DNA of 64,000 nt from Hysterangium stoloniferum (GCA_015178975.1 WHVD01000179.1:1-64000); one strand, 5' to 3'; shown: positions 33,464 to 46,110, numbered from the stretch's first letter. The notes: a model not told the origin generated them from the letters alone. Made by a program: numbers and translations.

Positions 33464-34574
33464 CACATATGTATTCAGAGATGTCAATGACATATGTACC
33501 TTATATGCATGAAATGGAGCATTTAAAAGGATATGCTTTTTAAAAGTTTTAACGCTTTAATCTAGTAAACTCTTTCATAATCTATTCAACTCTTGAAAGA
33601 TGATTTGTTTCATAATATACCAATAAGTTTTAAACATTCCTAAAGTTTGAAAAACCAAATTCTGTTTGAATCACATTCCAGATGTTTAAATGACCTTTAG
33701 AGTATACGTATTAAAATTTGATATAGTTAATAGTTTTCAGATATCCTCCTTAGTGGTGAGGTAACAATGCATCCAGAAGCAATAATGAGATGATAGTTAT
33801 GCATCACAGTGATGGGGAGGGAAGAATGGAAAGTGGGAAAAGGATACCAAGCTTGGTATTGCTGAAAATAGCTGTGCAACTTGATTGGGGTTGGTTGTCT
33901 GTTGATGTGTACTCCAATATACCCTACATGTCTTCTCATACTCAGGTTCTGCAACAGATAAAGATGGACTTGTGAATTTGATGCTACTTGCTCACATCCC
34001 CAATGTACCAGAGTGTCACATTCCATGTGTCAACATCAATGTAGTATTTTTTTGGACTCAAGCCTATATAGATGTTATGAATGCTTTGTTGCCCTGACAT
34101 ACAGTATGCTCATATACATATTGAAATCCATGTAGGGATAATGTGAAATTCCAGCAGGAATTGGCAGAGATTGCCATGTGTCCAGTGAGGTACTCTATAG
34201 AGTACAAGGAATTATGAGGTTTGTGTGACCTAGGTTGGTAACATGATCTGTTTGCTTACTATTAACACCCTGACATTTGAAGTTATGCACAGAGTCAGGA
34301 AGGGTACAAAGGACTGGTTATTAACGGATGAGGTGTTTTATCAATAGTATTTCCAACCTGTATGTTCATGCAGGTTTTTGCACTATAATAGAAGGGGTTT
34401 TATAACAATATCTAGTAAATTGTATTGTAAATTGGACATATTATGTATGCTTGTATTGCTGTTGCCAAGTTGTGGTAATTTATTATCAATTAACAATCCA
34501 GTCAAATTAATTAAATGTCAATATTGTTTTAATTACTTATCTATGCTCTGCAAAATGATCTTGATGTTATAGAT
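33464..34574. other. AT-rich non-coding DNA with dispersed repeat R
   Basis: A minus frame at 34026-33727 (99 codons) has no known domain. A copy of repeat R lies at 34032-34195. No other gene is seen. Confidence 0.55.
34032..34195 (+). repeat. dispersed repeat R, CpG-decayed copy
   Basis: Matches 52731-52888 closely (TGTAGTATTTTTT, ACTCAAGCC, GAAATTCCAGCAGGAATTGG, GTGAGGTACTC) and 63211-63285 partly. Its TGCCATGTGTCCA replaces CGCCGCGCGTCGG of the 52-kb copy. Confidence 0.75.
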
Positions 34575-35030
34575 ACAAAATGCAGCAATATGACCTGGAT
34601 GACCACAATGGTGACAGTGACCTTCATTGGTGGAAGCATACCAATAAAACCTTTGTCATCTTCCATAAAAATTGACTGAATGGTTTCATATTATTCCCAT
34701 GCTTACGACCACTGCATATGCAATATCAACCAGCTTGGATTTGATGGTGATAGCAGAGGATGCTGAACCAATGAGAATCCCTTCAAAATCAGAAAGAGTT
34801 CAGATTTGGTAGTGAGAATGGAAGTACAAATGGTGTGATAGGAAGAATGGAGGTTCATGAGGAGGTCATCTAATGTTTGGGTATCATCAGACACAGTTGA
34901 AAGATGTGAGGTTCTTGCAAGCATTTTTGATAACATGAATTTAAATATCAATTGATTTAGAAGCATCATGCTTGATATAATAGAAATCCTCATAACATTC
35001 AGCCATTGGGCACCTCTAGAAGGATGCCCT
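34575..35030 (-). pseudogene. Ty1/copia Gag relic with zinc knuckle
   Basis: The minus frame 34993-34703 reads TLDDLLMNLHSSYHTICTSI, which resembles the Gag (UBN2-like) region of copia elements. In another frame, 34616-34575 encodes CHHCGHPGHIAAFC, a perfect C-x2-C-x4-H-x4-C knuckle. The spacing and order fit a copia Gag. No protease, integrase or RT follows on the left, so only a fragment remains. Confidence 0.7.
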
Positions 35031-35170
35031 CTTTGCTTTCCAAGCAGCTAAACCAGAAGTCTTCTCTCTACAACCAAATACTGCAACTCATCACTAATAA
35101 CAGACCAGATGATGGCTGCTATTTGCTTATCTATTTGCACTGTTATCATCTGTAATCCCAAAGGCATTAG

Positions 35171-35893
35171 TGTTAAGAACTAGAAACTGACTAATGTCGG
35201 TGGCCGACGGGGACCGATCGGGAGGACTTGGCTTCAGCTTATGTGCTGCGCCCTCGCAAATATCCGTAGGTTGTCCTTAAATTTCGGACAGGCGAAGACT
35301 AAATCCTAAGAAGAACCTTTCGGCGAGATACCGATCGGAACCGAAGGACAAGTCAAGTGTCAGGCCAAGGGATCGGGGCCGAGAGTGGGCGAGCACACGC
35401 GAAGGCAGAAGGGGGATTCTTCTAGTATGAGACTGCTACAGACGTATGAGGGTATTCTGAGTCAATATTCTGATTGCCTAGTAACTACAATTACAGCGAG
35501 TTCATATACAAGTAACAGGCGTCTAGAAAGTACTAATGGGGAGGAGGGCGGAAAATGGCATTAACAATAAGCTTGACTAGGAACAGGAAGTTTATGATTA
35601 GTTCGGAGGCCGATGATAACCGAGAATGGAAATTACGATAAAAGGAAAAAGTTCGAGGACTACAAATATAGATAGACATATGTGGAACATAAGATGAGAC
35701 GGATCAACATGATGAAAGGGACATATCAAAGCATAACCAGACAGAAAGGCGTAGTCGGGTTTGATTGACCGGAGAGCATATGTCAGCGTCGGGGGACTGA
35801 CGGCTTCCGAGATCTTGTATTGTCAAAGACGTATAACGAGGGTATTCCATCGGGGACCGTCGGCATGCGAAGGGTTGCGACACAGTCGTAACA
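35171..35893 (-). mobile_element. solo LTR, TSD ATTAG, CpG-rich
   Basis: A 723-base TGTTAAGAAC...TCGTAACA element flanked by ATTAG at 35166-35170 and 35894-35898. It shares CTTGGCTTCAGCTTATGTGC with the other LTRs (same end of the element) but differs elsewhere. It is CpG-rich (ACCGATCGG, GATCGGGGCCGAG), unlike its neighbours, so it is likely a younger insertion of a distinct subfamily. No gene. Confidence 0.92.
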
Positions 35894-35973
35894 ATTAGCA
35901 CTTAAAATGACCATGAAGACTGCATCTCTCCATTTGTGCTAGTTGTCTTCTGTGAGGTGAGGAAGTTGGGGGC

Positions 35974-36781
35974 TGTTATGGCTGGAAAACCCACCAGACT
36001 CCAGGAACTACCCTATACACACCTGCACCCTTTATGCACCAGTTATCAGTTTACTGGAATACCCACCAGAACCCAGAGGTCAGACCTGTCCATGCCTGAC
36101 CTTCACTATCTCATGTACCAGTCACCAGAATACCCACCCAGACCCCATGCACACCATCCCTGTCTATTCCCAACCCTGTCCCATGCATCACTCACCGGAC
36201 TCCACTCAGAAAACCTGTCAGCTCTCTAACTGAGCCCTGTTCCTGTTATGGACAAATGACCTGTCACATTTTGGACTCTGCTCTGCTCCATTCCATTCCT
36301 AACACCAAATTTGGTGTTTACTTATCTCATTTTATGATTACTAGTTTGCATTTCATTATTACTGGATTTGGTATGACATACATTCCACAGTCTATATAGT
36401 CTGGCAGATGTTGTACATGCAATCCAGTCAGAAAATCAGCTTAGATTCCCCCCAGTAATCTCATTACATTTTCTGCTCTATCCCTCTCTTTGAAACACAC
36501 CGCTATTTACCTTGTTGGAGCCAGCAGGCTCCCACCTATCTATCACTTGACCTCTGAGCCATCACTGCCTGACCCCTCGACCTCTGCGGGATTCCCACAG
36601 TTGACCCTCCAACCTCTCAACCCACTAACTACTCCCAGACTCTCTGGGATTACCATCTGCCCATCTGAAATTGGATGAGATGATCTCACAAGGGTGCAGC
36701 CTATAAGCTGAAGCCAAGTCCTACCAGAATATCTGCAGGTTTCTCCAAAACCCTCTGTTAAGCTGTGCACAACCCTTAACA
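35974..36781 (+). mobile_element. solo LTR, near-TSD GGGGC/GGGGT
   Basis: An 808-base TGTTATGGCTGG...CCCTTAACA copy. It is the clearest full-length member and a useful reference for the family. The flanks GGGGC (35969-35973) and GGGGT (36782-36786) differ by one transition. A frame of about 85 codons (AGKPTRLQELPYTHLHP) lies in its first third. Confidence 0.88.
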
Positions 36782-36786
36782 GGGGT

Positions 36787-39286
36787 AACACCTGATGCTG
36801 GTGAAGTGATACTTCAGGTTGTGGTAAATTGATGGGGCTAACCAGAAGAATATTGGTGGTAAATTTGGTGTTATTTAGTTAGCACTAGGGCCCAAAACCT
36901 GTTAGATTGAAAAGGGAGGTGGATGTGAAGCACTTGAAGTGCAGGAGCTCAGACAGAGAGACAGACATGAACATGCAAACAACATTTCACTAACACAAAC
37001 TCTGAAATCACAGTGGTACACAATATTTAGCTGATGTCCCAAGTCATTAAATCTAACAGCTTTGAGCTCTGTTATATAGTTATGAGCCAAAGGAGAAACT
37101 AGATTTTCTCAGGATGTATCTCTAATAATGGATGATAACCTTTGTCAGTAAAAAATGGTGTCTCACCTGTAGTTTTAAATGGTGAATTATTAAAAGAAAA
37201 TTCTGGAAGGGTGGGTAATTCTACCCTCTGACACAGATCAAATTTTTCTTGGCAGCTGTCAAAGTATAATCAAATTTCTTCAACTATGTTGAATATGGAA
37301 TGCCTCTTTTGATGAAGTGAGAGACTAAGGAGGTCACAAGGGGGTCACAAATGGGTATGTTGAATAAATCAAGAAATGGACTATGGTACAAATTTTCCAA
37401 CTGACTTCCACCTTTGAATATTAGTCAATGACTATTATATGACTTAAGAATTAGATGATATATGAAATAATGAATGATGTCAATCTGAGACAAGTTGAAG
37501 GTTAAGTTGAAAAATGTTGAAAAATAGTTGAGATACTGAAGAGTTGTTGACACAGGGAGGTTTGGACGGTAAAGCCCCCCAACAAGCTAGAGCCCACAGC
37601 GAGCAGTGGAGCAGGTGGCAAAGCGACCATCCTGTAGCATAGCGAGGGTTCCCAGGCTTGTCAAGTAAGTGAAAGGAGCATGGTGGGTGGTGGGTGTTTT
37701 TAGGCATGGTGTGAGGGCACAGAGCACTCAAATTCCTATAAAGGCAGGTAAAAGGTGCCATCAGCTTAGTCACATCCCTGTATTAGTCAGCATGGAACAT
37801 TTTGTGGGAGCTTTTCTGGACTCATAGAAGCTTTTTTGATGCCATGGAAGCATTTCTGAAAACCACCAGAATATTTTGTGATACTCTGTGATGTGTGGAA
37901 GTATTTTGGAAAACTGTGGGAGTATTTTCAGCCATAGCTGCAGGAAGACTGGAAGCCTGCTGTAGGGCCATAATGCTACCACACTGTCTCCCTTCCCCTC
38001 TCCCTCTCCCAGCTCTGTGCTCTTTGCATTAGCCTCTGGAGTGTTTATCAAAGTAGTTGGGTCCATACTGAGGTGTGTTGAGGCCTCTATTTAATTGTAT
38101 TTAAGTCTGCATTTTTAATAATTAAATATATTATTCTACAGTTACAATCTGGCCATCCACTGGCTCTGTACCCTTCACATTGGAGGTTTATCTTCTCTGA
38201 AGCTTTCTTAGACTCTTCAGTCAATATTAAAGCTGTGGTGAGCCTGTACTTATTATTACTTATTTGTTGCTATTTTTAATGATTAAATAATTTATTTGCA
38301 GTCAAAGTGGCCTTTCCCAGCAGTTATTCTCATTCATAATCTTCATTTACACAGTCTGAAGGCTAATGTCTAAATTCCAGGTGTTTTGTGTTTCCTCATA
38401 CTGTTTTACATTATGTATACATTATTTGTCTTATTTTTGGGCTACTTTAGATCTATTTGTCTGTTTTCTTTTTTCCTGGCACTCCCCACTGCTTTTGTGA
38501 GTACTCCCTGCGAGCATAAGTAGGCTATTTAAGGTGGGTCCTGTCCCTGTAATTAACTTCACCATCTTTTCCTTAGAAATAATTCATCCAATTGTCATTG
38601 GCCTCCATTGTGTGACTTTTTGGCTTTATTGCCATTTCCTTTCCCCCTACAAGGTATAAAACACTTCTAGGTTAGTATTAATATCTTCTCCGATGCTGAA
38701 ATTTATTTATGGTTTATGTTTTCCTTTTTTGACTTATTTAAGGTCAATTCATTCCAACTCTGCCCCTCTCTTTTACAGTTTTTCCATGTCTGCTGCTGCT
38801 GCTGCTTTGTGTGCCAACCTTGGCTCAATTTTTGGTTTGTGTTTGCATTTATATGCTTGCCAATTGCTGGAAGTGTACCATACCAGTTGACCAAACCTAT
38901 TGAGTGTGAAGTATGCTTGCACAGCCTCTGTCTGCTATTGCCAAATACCTCTCTCATTCAGCAGTGCAAGGGGCTTAACTTGGGTCACATGCATCAATCT
39001 TTTGATTTTTACATTTGACTGAGGAGTCATATATATATATAAGCCTTATGATTTTAGCACTGTCTTGCAGTGACTTCCCGGTTTGGTGTTCCAATTGGTG
39101 GGAACTCAGCTGGGTTCCAGATAAGCCATATATTGTGCTCTTTGTGATATATTTGTTTCTTGAGTGCATTCTTCTACTATTATGGATCAAACCCCTGAGT
39201 GTGATTGGGAAGAGGGGTGGAACCAGCATAGGGCACACTTGCAGATGACATCCCCATCTGACTGCTATTGACATTCATCTGTGGCT
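36787..39286. other. AT-rich non-coding DNA
   Basis: No recognisable gene. Short frames (for example 37773-37480, 38066-37770, 38716-39018) show no domain. A CTG tract (TGCTGCTGCTGCTGC) lies near 38791. The last part may be the decayed 5' flank of the Helitron that follows. Confidence 0.5.
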
Positions 39287-39289
39287 CAT

Positions 39290-41206
39290 TATGATGTACC
39301 ACTCCTTCCTCAACCATTCCCACCTGCCTCTGTTGTTATGGGTTCATATGATGATCCATTTGTGGCTGCTCCACAACCACCACAGTTGCCTCAGCAAGGT
39401 GCAATTCCTCCTGCACCCCAAGTGGGGAGTAGTGCCATGGCAGCATTATAGGATCAGTATACAAATTTGCCACCATTACAACCTCTTCAGCAAGGTCACA
39501 AACAGAAAATGTACCTGTTAAACCACAGGCCCTAAATGCCCAATTAGCACCTGCAGATCAATCTATCCAGCCTACAGTTGATTCTGCTGCAGTGGCTGCT
39601 TTGCATGCTCAGTTGGCTGCTTTGCCACTATTACAACAACCTGCTGAATGGCATCATGCATAGGAAAATTCAGTTGCTCAGATTCAGAATCATCCACCAT
39701 TACAGCAACCTGCTTAACTGCAGCTATCAATTTTCCAGTCAGCACCACATTCACAGCTTGGTTGTCCATCTGCACCACTGCATCATGGTCATCCACCTAT
39801 TAATGCAGTTCCATGACCCCAGGCACAGGCAACCATATTGCAGTTGGCACCACCACAGCATCACCATCCACCTGTTCATCCAGCAGCAAATGGCCAGCCA
39901 CAGCCACAGTTGGCCCCACCCCCAGCCATTCCTCCATCTCCAATAATTCTCCCACTTGCCCCACCCTCAGCTATTACCTCACCTGCAGTCAATGCCCCAC
40001 CCCCAGCCATCCCTCCACTTCCACTTCCTGTTGCACAATTATCCATTGGATGGCAGCCAGTTGTGGAGGTGAGGTTTCCAAGACATGACTTGGGACATAT
40101 GAATATACAGTGTTCACACTGTGTGTTAAGAGTCATGCAGGCTCATGGAGGGTTTCTGGAGAAACCCACGGATAATCCAGTAGACTTGGCTTCAGCTTAT
40201 AGGCTGTGCCCTCATGAAATAGTAGCATCCAATTTCAAACTGGTGGATGGGGAGTCTGGGGGTAGTTGATAGGTCGGGAGGACAGTCGGAAAGCCCATGG
40301 GCTCTGATGAGGTCAATAGTATTGTGCTTCAAAGATGAGAGGTGGTAATTGGGTGGGATTTATACTATGTTACTGGGGAAGAACTTAGTCGATTTTCTGA
40401 CTGGATTGTATATACAACATTAGCTAGACTATATAGACTATAGACTATGGAATGTATGCAATACCAAATCCAGTAATAATGAAGAACAAAACAAGTAATC
40501 ATGAAACAAGACTAGTAAACACTACTCTAGGTGTTAGGGACAGAATGGAGCAGAGCAGGGTGCAAAACATGACAGGTCATTTGACCATAATGGGAATGGA
40601 GCATAGTTAGGAGTTGATAGGTTGTCCAGGCAGAGTATGGTTACTGGTGCGTGAGACAGAGTCAGATATAGACAGGTCTTGACATACGTGGGTCCCAGCA
40701 GGCACTCCAGTTGTGACTGTGCTTAGGTACCATATAGTGGGTTGGGTGCATATAGGGTGGGGTCCGGAGCCTGGTGGGTTTTCTGGTCTGTAACCTGGTA
40801 GATATAGAGAGTCGGGTGCATGTAGGATGGGGTCCAGAGCCTGGCAGACTTTCCCATCCTAACACTGTGGAGCTTTATACTGGATGGATGTGTGTCTGAC
40901 AGTTAGCTCTCAGACAACACCAAAAGTTTAGCAAGTGTTGCAAGCAAGGAAAGATAACCCTTCCAATACTTGAACCAGTCCCTCACAATGTAAGGTCTCT
41001 TCTTGAGAATAGTACAGACAATGCCAAGGAATTTTGCAAAAATATTCGTGTATATAATAATGCATTTGTATTTATATCACTTGGTGTAAAATTGGATGAG
41101 TGTGTCTTGCAAGGTGGATGGAGCCCATATGTCTTTAAAATACATGGTGAATTGTATTACCAGCATGGTTCCTTGATCCTATATATGGGAGGTGTATCAC
41201 CGGAAA
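39290..41206 (+). pseudogene. Helitron Rep/helicase-like N-terminus, split by solo LTR
   Basis: Plus-strand pieces read a Pro/Gln/Ala-rich N-terminus (VDSAAVAALHAQLAALPLLQ; HPPVHPAANGQPQPQLAPPP), then HDLGHMNIQCSHC. They continue after the inserted LTR at 40865 with GALYWMD, CCKQGKITLPILEPVP, NIRVYNNAFVFISLGVKLDE, GGWSPYVFKIHGELYYQHGS. The MN.CxxC...LHW, CC.QGK, NIRxYNNA..F.SLG and GP..FKIHGE..H patterns are those preceding the Rep domain in fungal Helitrons. Several stops and frame changes are present. The Rep His motifs and helicase are missing to the right, where a Tc1 relic begins. Confidence 0.75.
40124..40864 (-). mobile_element. solo LTR inside Helitron gene, TSD CTGTG
   Basis: A 741-base minus-orientation LTR (TGTTAAGAGTC...CATCCTAACA) flanked by CTGTG at 40119-40123 and 40865-40869. 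Removing it joins IQCSHC and GALYWMD in frame. Confidence 0.93.
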
Positions 41207-41212
41207 GTCCTT

Positions 41213-41760
41213 TCACTCTATCCAACTATACCACAAATCACTCAGAATTGGGATCAGTTCATTGGAAATTGTCTCATTAAGGAGCAGAAGGATTATAATA
41301 TTGATCATGAGCATGCCAATGCCCAAGCCAATCTTGAAAAGGTCAATCCTGAAATGTTTTGGATCATTGTCCTGTTGAAAGTAATGTTTGGCCCCTTCCA
41401 TTTCTAGTTCTAGCATTCCAAAGCTTTCTACCACTCCATCCTCCAAAATCTCCACAAATCATCCCACACTATTCTACCCTATAGAGCCCCATACCATGAG
41501 ATTATTTCCTCCTCCATACTTGACAGTTGGTGTTGTTGTTCAGTCAGATGTTGGTTCCCCCCATTCTTTCCAAACATATACCTTTCCATCACATCCAATT
41601 CAGTTAATCTTAGTCTCATCTGTTTACAGCACCCTTTTGAAGTCCTCCACAGTCCATCTTTCATAGTACTGAGCAAAATCAAGTCACTTCTGATGATGGG
41701 TCTTCTTCAACATGCATACATTCTTCTTTATTGCAGAGTAAAGTGGGAGTCCAGGAAGAC
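41213..41760 (-). pseudogene. Tc1/mariner-type transposase relic
   Basis: The minus strand, across frames, reads SVL*KMDCGGLQKG/QRWTVEDFKRV-like sequence, CDGKVYVWKE-like and VWRRK*SHGMG (expected GGGSVMVWG). The clear third block GAKHYFQQDNDPKHF holds the second catalytic Asp (QDNDPKH). The last block is decayed. Terminal repeats were not assigned, although the MITE at 41900 lies just beyond its 5' side. Confidence 0.8.
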
Positions 41761-41899
41761 CCAAAGATAATTGAGTCAGAAGACCTGGGGTTTTCAAGAA
41801 TATGCTATGTTAAGTTTGAGTCCCCACAGGCTCTGAGAATGGATAGATGCAATTGAAAGAACAGAGGTAGATATTGAGTTGGAGATAGTTGGGTGCTAA

Positions 41900-42120
41900 C
41901 ACTGCTGGGGTGAACCACTTTTGGAGCACCACAAAATCCTTTGCAGGGATGTCAAATTTTGTCAGAATTTAAGAAATGGATTTTGTGCACTGCAAGATTC
42001 TATTAATTTCCTTATAAGGAAATCAATTTGAAATTTTGTGGCAAACAAAATCCATTTCTTAAATTTCACCTCACTGAGAAGGATTTTGAGTGTCCCCTAT
42101 AGGGGATCAGCCCAGCAGTG
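41900..42120. mobile_element. 221-base hairpin MITE, TSD TAA
   Basis: The left end CACTGCTGGGG and the right end CCCAGCAGTG are inverted. The homology continues inward through ACAAAATCCTT, AATTTAAGAAATGGATTTTG and ATTTCCTTA to a palindromic centre (ATTTCCTTATAAGGAAAT), so the whole element can fold on itself. TAA flanks both sides (41897-41899, 42121-42123). It has no coding capacity. Similar to non-autonomous DNA transposons; its parent family (Harbinger- or Tc1-type) is uncertain. Confidence 0.85.
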
Positions 42121-42475
42121 TAAGTTGGTACTAAGTTGATATTATGATTGGAATATAAGTACAAACAGGTCTCAGACAATATAGGACTAATGATTATTGT
42201 ACAACTGATACAGCAAGACAAAGGATAAAACAGGTGAACAAGAATGATACAGGATAGACTTTATTGGGAATCAGGATTTAAGATACAAATAACACAATAA
42301 GATAACAAATGAATCCATGTTAACCAGACCAAAGGGGAAGGTCAGAACAAGAGACCTTCTAGCATTTAGAGGGTCCAGGATGTCTGAGTGGAGTCTTGGT
42401 AATAGACAATCCTAAAATAGAGAGACATGCTTATAGGATAGGATCTGGAGCCCAGTGGGTTTCCCAATCCTAACA
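42121..42475 (-). repeat. decayed LTR, minus orientation
   Basis: The right end reads GTGGGTTTCCCAATCCTAACA; its complement begins TGTTAGGATTGGGAAACC like the LTRs at 2541 and 32033. The left limit is not resolved. Confidence 0.5.
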
Positions 42476-43331
42476 AATTGATTTGTAGTAATATATCCTT
42501 ATATCCTATCTAATATATTTAAAGTTAGAATTATTTGTTTTTTCATTGTTATTAAATCTATAGAATAGAATAGAATAGAATAACAATAACTTTCATGGTA
42601 TTTTAAAGCAAAATAATAAAATACTTTATACACTAAAATGACAAGCTTTTGTCATACGCATGGTTCAGAGATGAGATCTATTAGAAAACCACCTGAACAC
42701 AGTAAAATAAGCACATATCCAAATAAGGAAAATATATTTAAGTTTATAAAAGATCATGAAGGAAAATCACTAGAATGGAAACAATGCAGCTTCATTCTCG
42801 GAACTTCAAGCTACCTCGCACTACTCTGCATGTGGTACTAGGAATATGATTGGACAGCCTTGCTCAACTACCATTTTACCTTCCATTCGAAGTTCGACCT
42901 GCAAGAGAAATACCTTCTCAACCACCCACGCCCAACAAATCTTCCACCACACGTAGTGGGTCTGATTCGTCCAAAGCTTTGTATTGTTTCGACGGAAGCA
43001 AGGGCTAAGCGAGCACAGACGCTGTAAGTTGCTTTTCATATACGACGTCGGTCCACACGCTCACACCTGGCGATTCTGTCGATTGTTATATGACCGACCT
43101 GAACCTTGTGCTGCTTCCTTGTTTACACTCCATTAGTGCCTATTGCACACATCTCCTGTACTCCACGTGGGACCCCACCGTGGATTGCTATTATTAATCG
43201 GAATACTGAGGAAGGATTCATATTCGCTTTGTTTGTGCGTTTTTCTTTTTATTTCTTATAATATTCTTTAAAATTCGAAGGGATACGGACACGCATTATC
43301 AGATCATATCATATCGCCAACAACAAACGCC
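42476..43331. other. transition from repeats to host-like DNA
   Basis: AT-rich with a short AATAG tandem near 42561 until about 42840. From there CpG content rises, and the DNA becomes the probable promoter region of the following zinc-finger gene. No gene is seen. Confidence 0.5.
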
Positions 43332-44870
43332 ATGACAAGCACATCCCACACTCCATCCACTCTTTCTCCTCTCCCGTTCAAACACAAGCCCAAGCCCAAG
43401 CCCAGCACCCAAGCCCGAATACAAATCAGCCCGCTTTACATCCTCCACATAGACACGGATGAAAATACAATGCCGCTCCGCCCCCATCTCAATCACAACC
43501 CCAATTCTCCACAAATAATCCATGACCCCACTCGCAGGGGATGCATACGAGGAGTTGTAGCGCGGGGGCGCAGCTGTGGAAGAGTGCACCTTTGGATTTC
43601 GATTTGCATTCGCAGGGGCAGGAGCAGGGGCCGGGACACGGACACAGGTGGAAGAAGAAGGGTCTGACGTTCAAGTGTGAGAGCTGTGCCAAGGCGTGTG
43701 TTTTATTAATAAATACCGACATTAAAAGGTTTACCGGCACCCGAGCTGTCTCGTCAAATACCCCTAGGAACACTCCCCATACTGGCACGAAGCAAGCAAG
43801 TTTCTCGTGTCGACTCATGAGCAAGTACAGCTCCTGGCGGTGAGCGGGTTTCGTTCGCTCCATCTATCTCTCAGCACCGCGTGCTAATGAGCCTTCCCAC
43901 AGGCCGAAGCTATCCCCTCCCACCTCTCACCCACGACCTCCGGCGGAGGTACATCCCTCCCTAAATACCTCTCTGGCGGACTTCTCCCCACCCCGAACCC
44001 ACTTCCTATGTCCGAGTTATCGTTGGCTAATACCAACGTTGGTAATGGTCCTAATACTGCAAATGTCAATGCAGGTGTCAACGCTACCTCTTCTCCCATT
44101 CAGGCGGCGCCTACCCGAACAGCAACGGCGCGTCGTACTCTAGCCCCACCGACCCCGGAGATATATCCACAAGTGTGGATGAGGCGGATGGTGATGCCGA
44201 AATCGAGACGCGGGTGTCGCCTGGTCGGGTTGGGACCGGGGTCGGTGGACGGTCGTTACCGTTACCTACGACTGCTGCGAGGAGCGGCATGCGGGGCAGC
44301 ATGAACACGAACAAGAACACGAACACGAATACAACCACGAACACACCCACGAGACTGAAGGCTGGAGCTGTGTTCGTGGCGATTCCCATCCCGGGTCCGG
44401 TCCCTGTGACACAGTTCACCCGGGGTTGCTGGGACTGCCTAATCCCAGCCCGAGCCCGCCTTCTAGCCCGGATCAGAATCCGACGTCGCAATAGCGTGGG
44501 TATCATCCGCATGTGGCGGTTGCTGGACCTCGCCCATTACCCCAGCCCGTACGCAGTCGCAGTTGCATCATCAACATAACATACCCACCCCCATGCCCAC
44601 CCGCATACATACGCAGACACATTGCCGACGCATATGCCTACGTCGGGATATGGATACCCCATGACTACTGCGAGTACGATGACTGTTGCGGCTATGAGCG
44701 GTGGTGCGGGTGCAGATATTGATGTGCATAATATAGATGATGTGCATATGGATGATATGGATGACGTGCATGTGGAGATTGATGATATGTCGCTCGATGG
44801 GCTCGCGGACGGGACTGCAACTGGGGGTGGGAAGGTGGAGGATGAGTTGGAGATGAAGATGGAGGTTTGA
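43332..44870 (+). pseudogene. C2H2 zinc-finger gene, family A, copy 1 (broken)
   Basis: The basic Pro/Lys-rich N-terminus is followed by KKKGLTFKCESCAK at the end of exon 1 (about 43685). A very short intron ends ...TTAAAAG, and exon 2 begins VYRHPSCLVKY, then a TAG (about 43769) where the family has Trp (RWEH), then EHSPYWHEASKFLVSTHEQV. A third exon from about 43905 gives AEAIPSHLSPTTSGGGTSLP and, through several frame changes, a long Ser/Pro/Asn-rich tail (NTNKNTNTNTTTNTP). The tail ends in a Met/Asp-rich block (DVHMDDMDDVHVEIDD) and TGA at 44868. In the finger the first His is Tyr and the Trp is a stop, so it is dead. Related fungal proteins are probable transcription factors. Confidence 0.75.
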
Positions 44871-44879
44871 GTGCTTCAT

Positions 44880-46110
44880 GTTGGGTGTTGGTCTGATGTG
44901 AGAGATTCATATCGCTCAGAAGCGACGGGTGCCGGTTTACGTGGTGTACGTTTTACTGTTCATGGACCACTTTTCTTTCCCGTTCCTTTGCTGTCCTCAT
45001 CATGATTTGTTTTAAAACCTTAACGGCTGCATTTTTGTACGTGTCTATTCCATCTATGGTATGGCCGCATCGCAATTTAAAGATTAAAAAGTCCCTAGTG
45101 GTCCTGATGTTTTAAAATCAATCAAGTCGCACACAATTGTTTCAAAAATAAAGACCGTCACACTGGCAGGTGACGTGAAAAATATTCGTGTATGTCCTAG
45201 AATTGAACCAATGCCTACGGTGAAAATACGATACTATGATTTACTAAATACTTTATTGTTAACTTTAGTGGGTAAGCTTTTCACTTATTTATATCATAAT
45301 ATTTTCTAGAAGAAATTAAATCATAGGTTTTGTGACAATACTTTTGAATGATGGATTATGGGCATACCATTCATTACCTTTTCTATTTTTCTATTTTCTT
45401 TCTATTTTTCTGTCCATTTCATTAATTTCTCACCATTGTATATGTGTGAGTTCAGACACCACATGTGATGCATGGCATGGGTTAAATTTGGTGGCATTTA
45501 GACCACCAAGTAATTGAACCTCAACAGAGTGTTTTATGAACTGGTTCAATGTCCTGAAAATGTCCTGAATATCAGGTAATTTTCTTCATTTACTCAAGTG
45601 TTCATTATTATATAGATGTAATCAGTGCCAGGTAATTAAATAGAGAGATGTCATACTGGCAATGGCAAATCTTTGACCTTTTGGTATATTGGCTCACAGT
45701 ATGTAGATCAATCCACCTTAGTCCAAATGAAAATCTGGGTTTATCCTGATAAATCCATCATACTACAAATGCAAATGTGGTTATATCCTAATGAATGTAC
45801 CTTAGAATATGAGAATAGAATAATTAGTTAATCCCATATCTCATCTTGTGACTGTATAGATTCGACTGGTTGATAAATCATGTGATAGTTATATTGAGTT
45901 TAGTGTTTACTAGTTCCATAGTACACACAAATGTGCAGTGCACAGACCAGTGCATAGATCATGTATTCTAGAATATAGTCTAGTCCAGTTGAGGAGTAGG
46001 ATCCTCATCTGGAAGCCTAGTTACATATATCACCAGTTTTATATTCGATACTGCTCTACTCTAAGTGGCTACACTCCAACAGTAGAGAGTCCTCATACTG
46101 TGATTCCCCT
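44880..46110. other. non-coding; repeats resume after about 45180
   Basis: The stretch to about 45170 is the host-like 3' flank of the zinc-finger gene. Beyond that the DNA is AT-rich repeat sequence without a recognisable gene. Confidence 0.5.

Noticed and set aside
44111..44910. Minus frames with poly-Val/Phe or His/Pro stretches
   Set aside because: Antisense of the Asn/Thr- and Met/Asp-rich tail of the family A zinc-finger gene.
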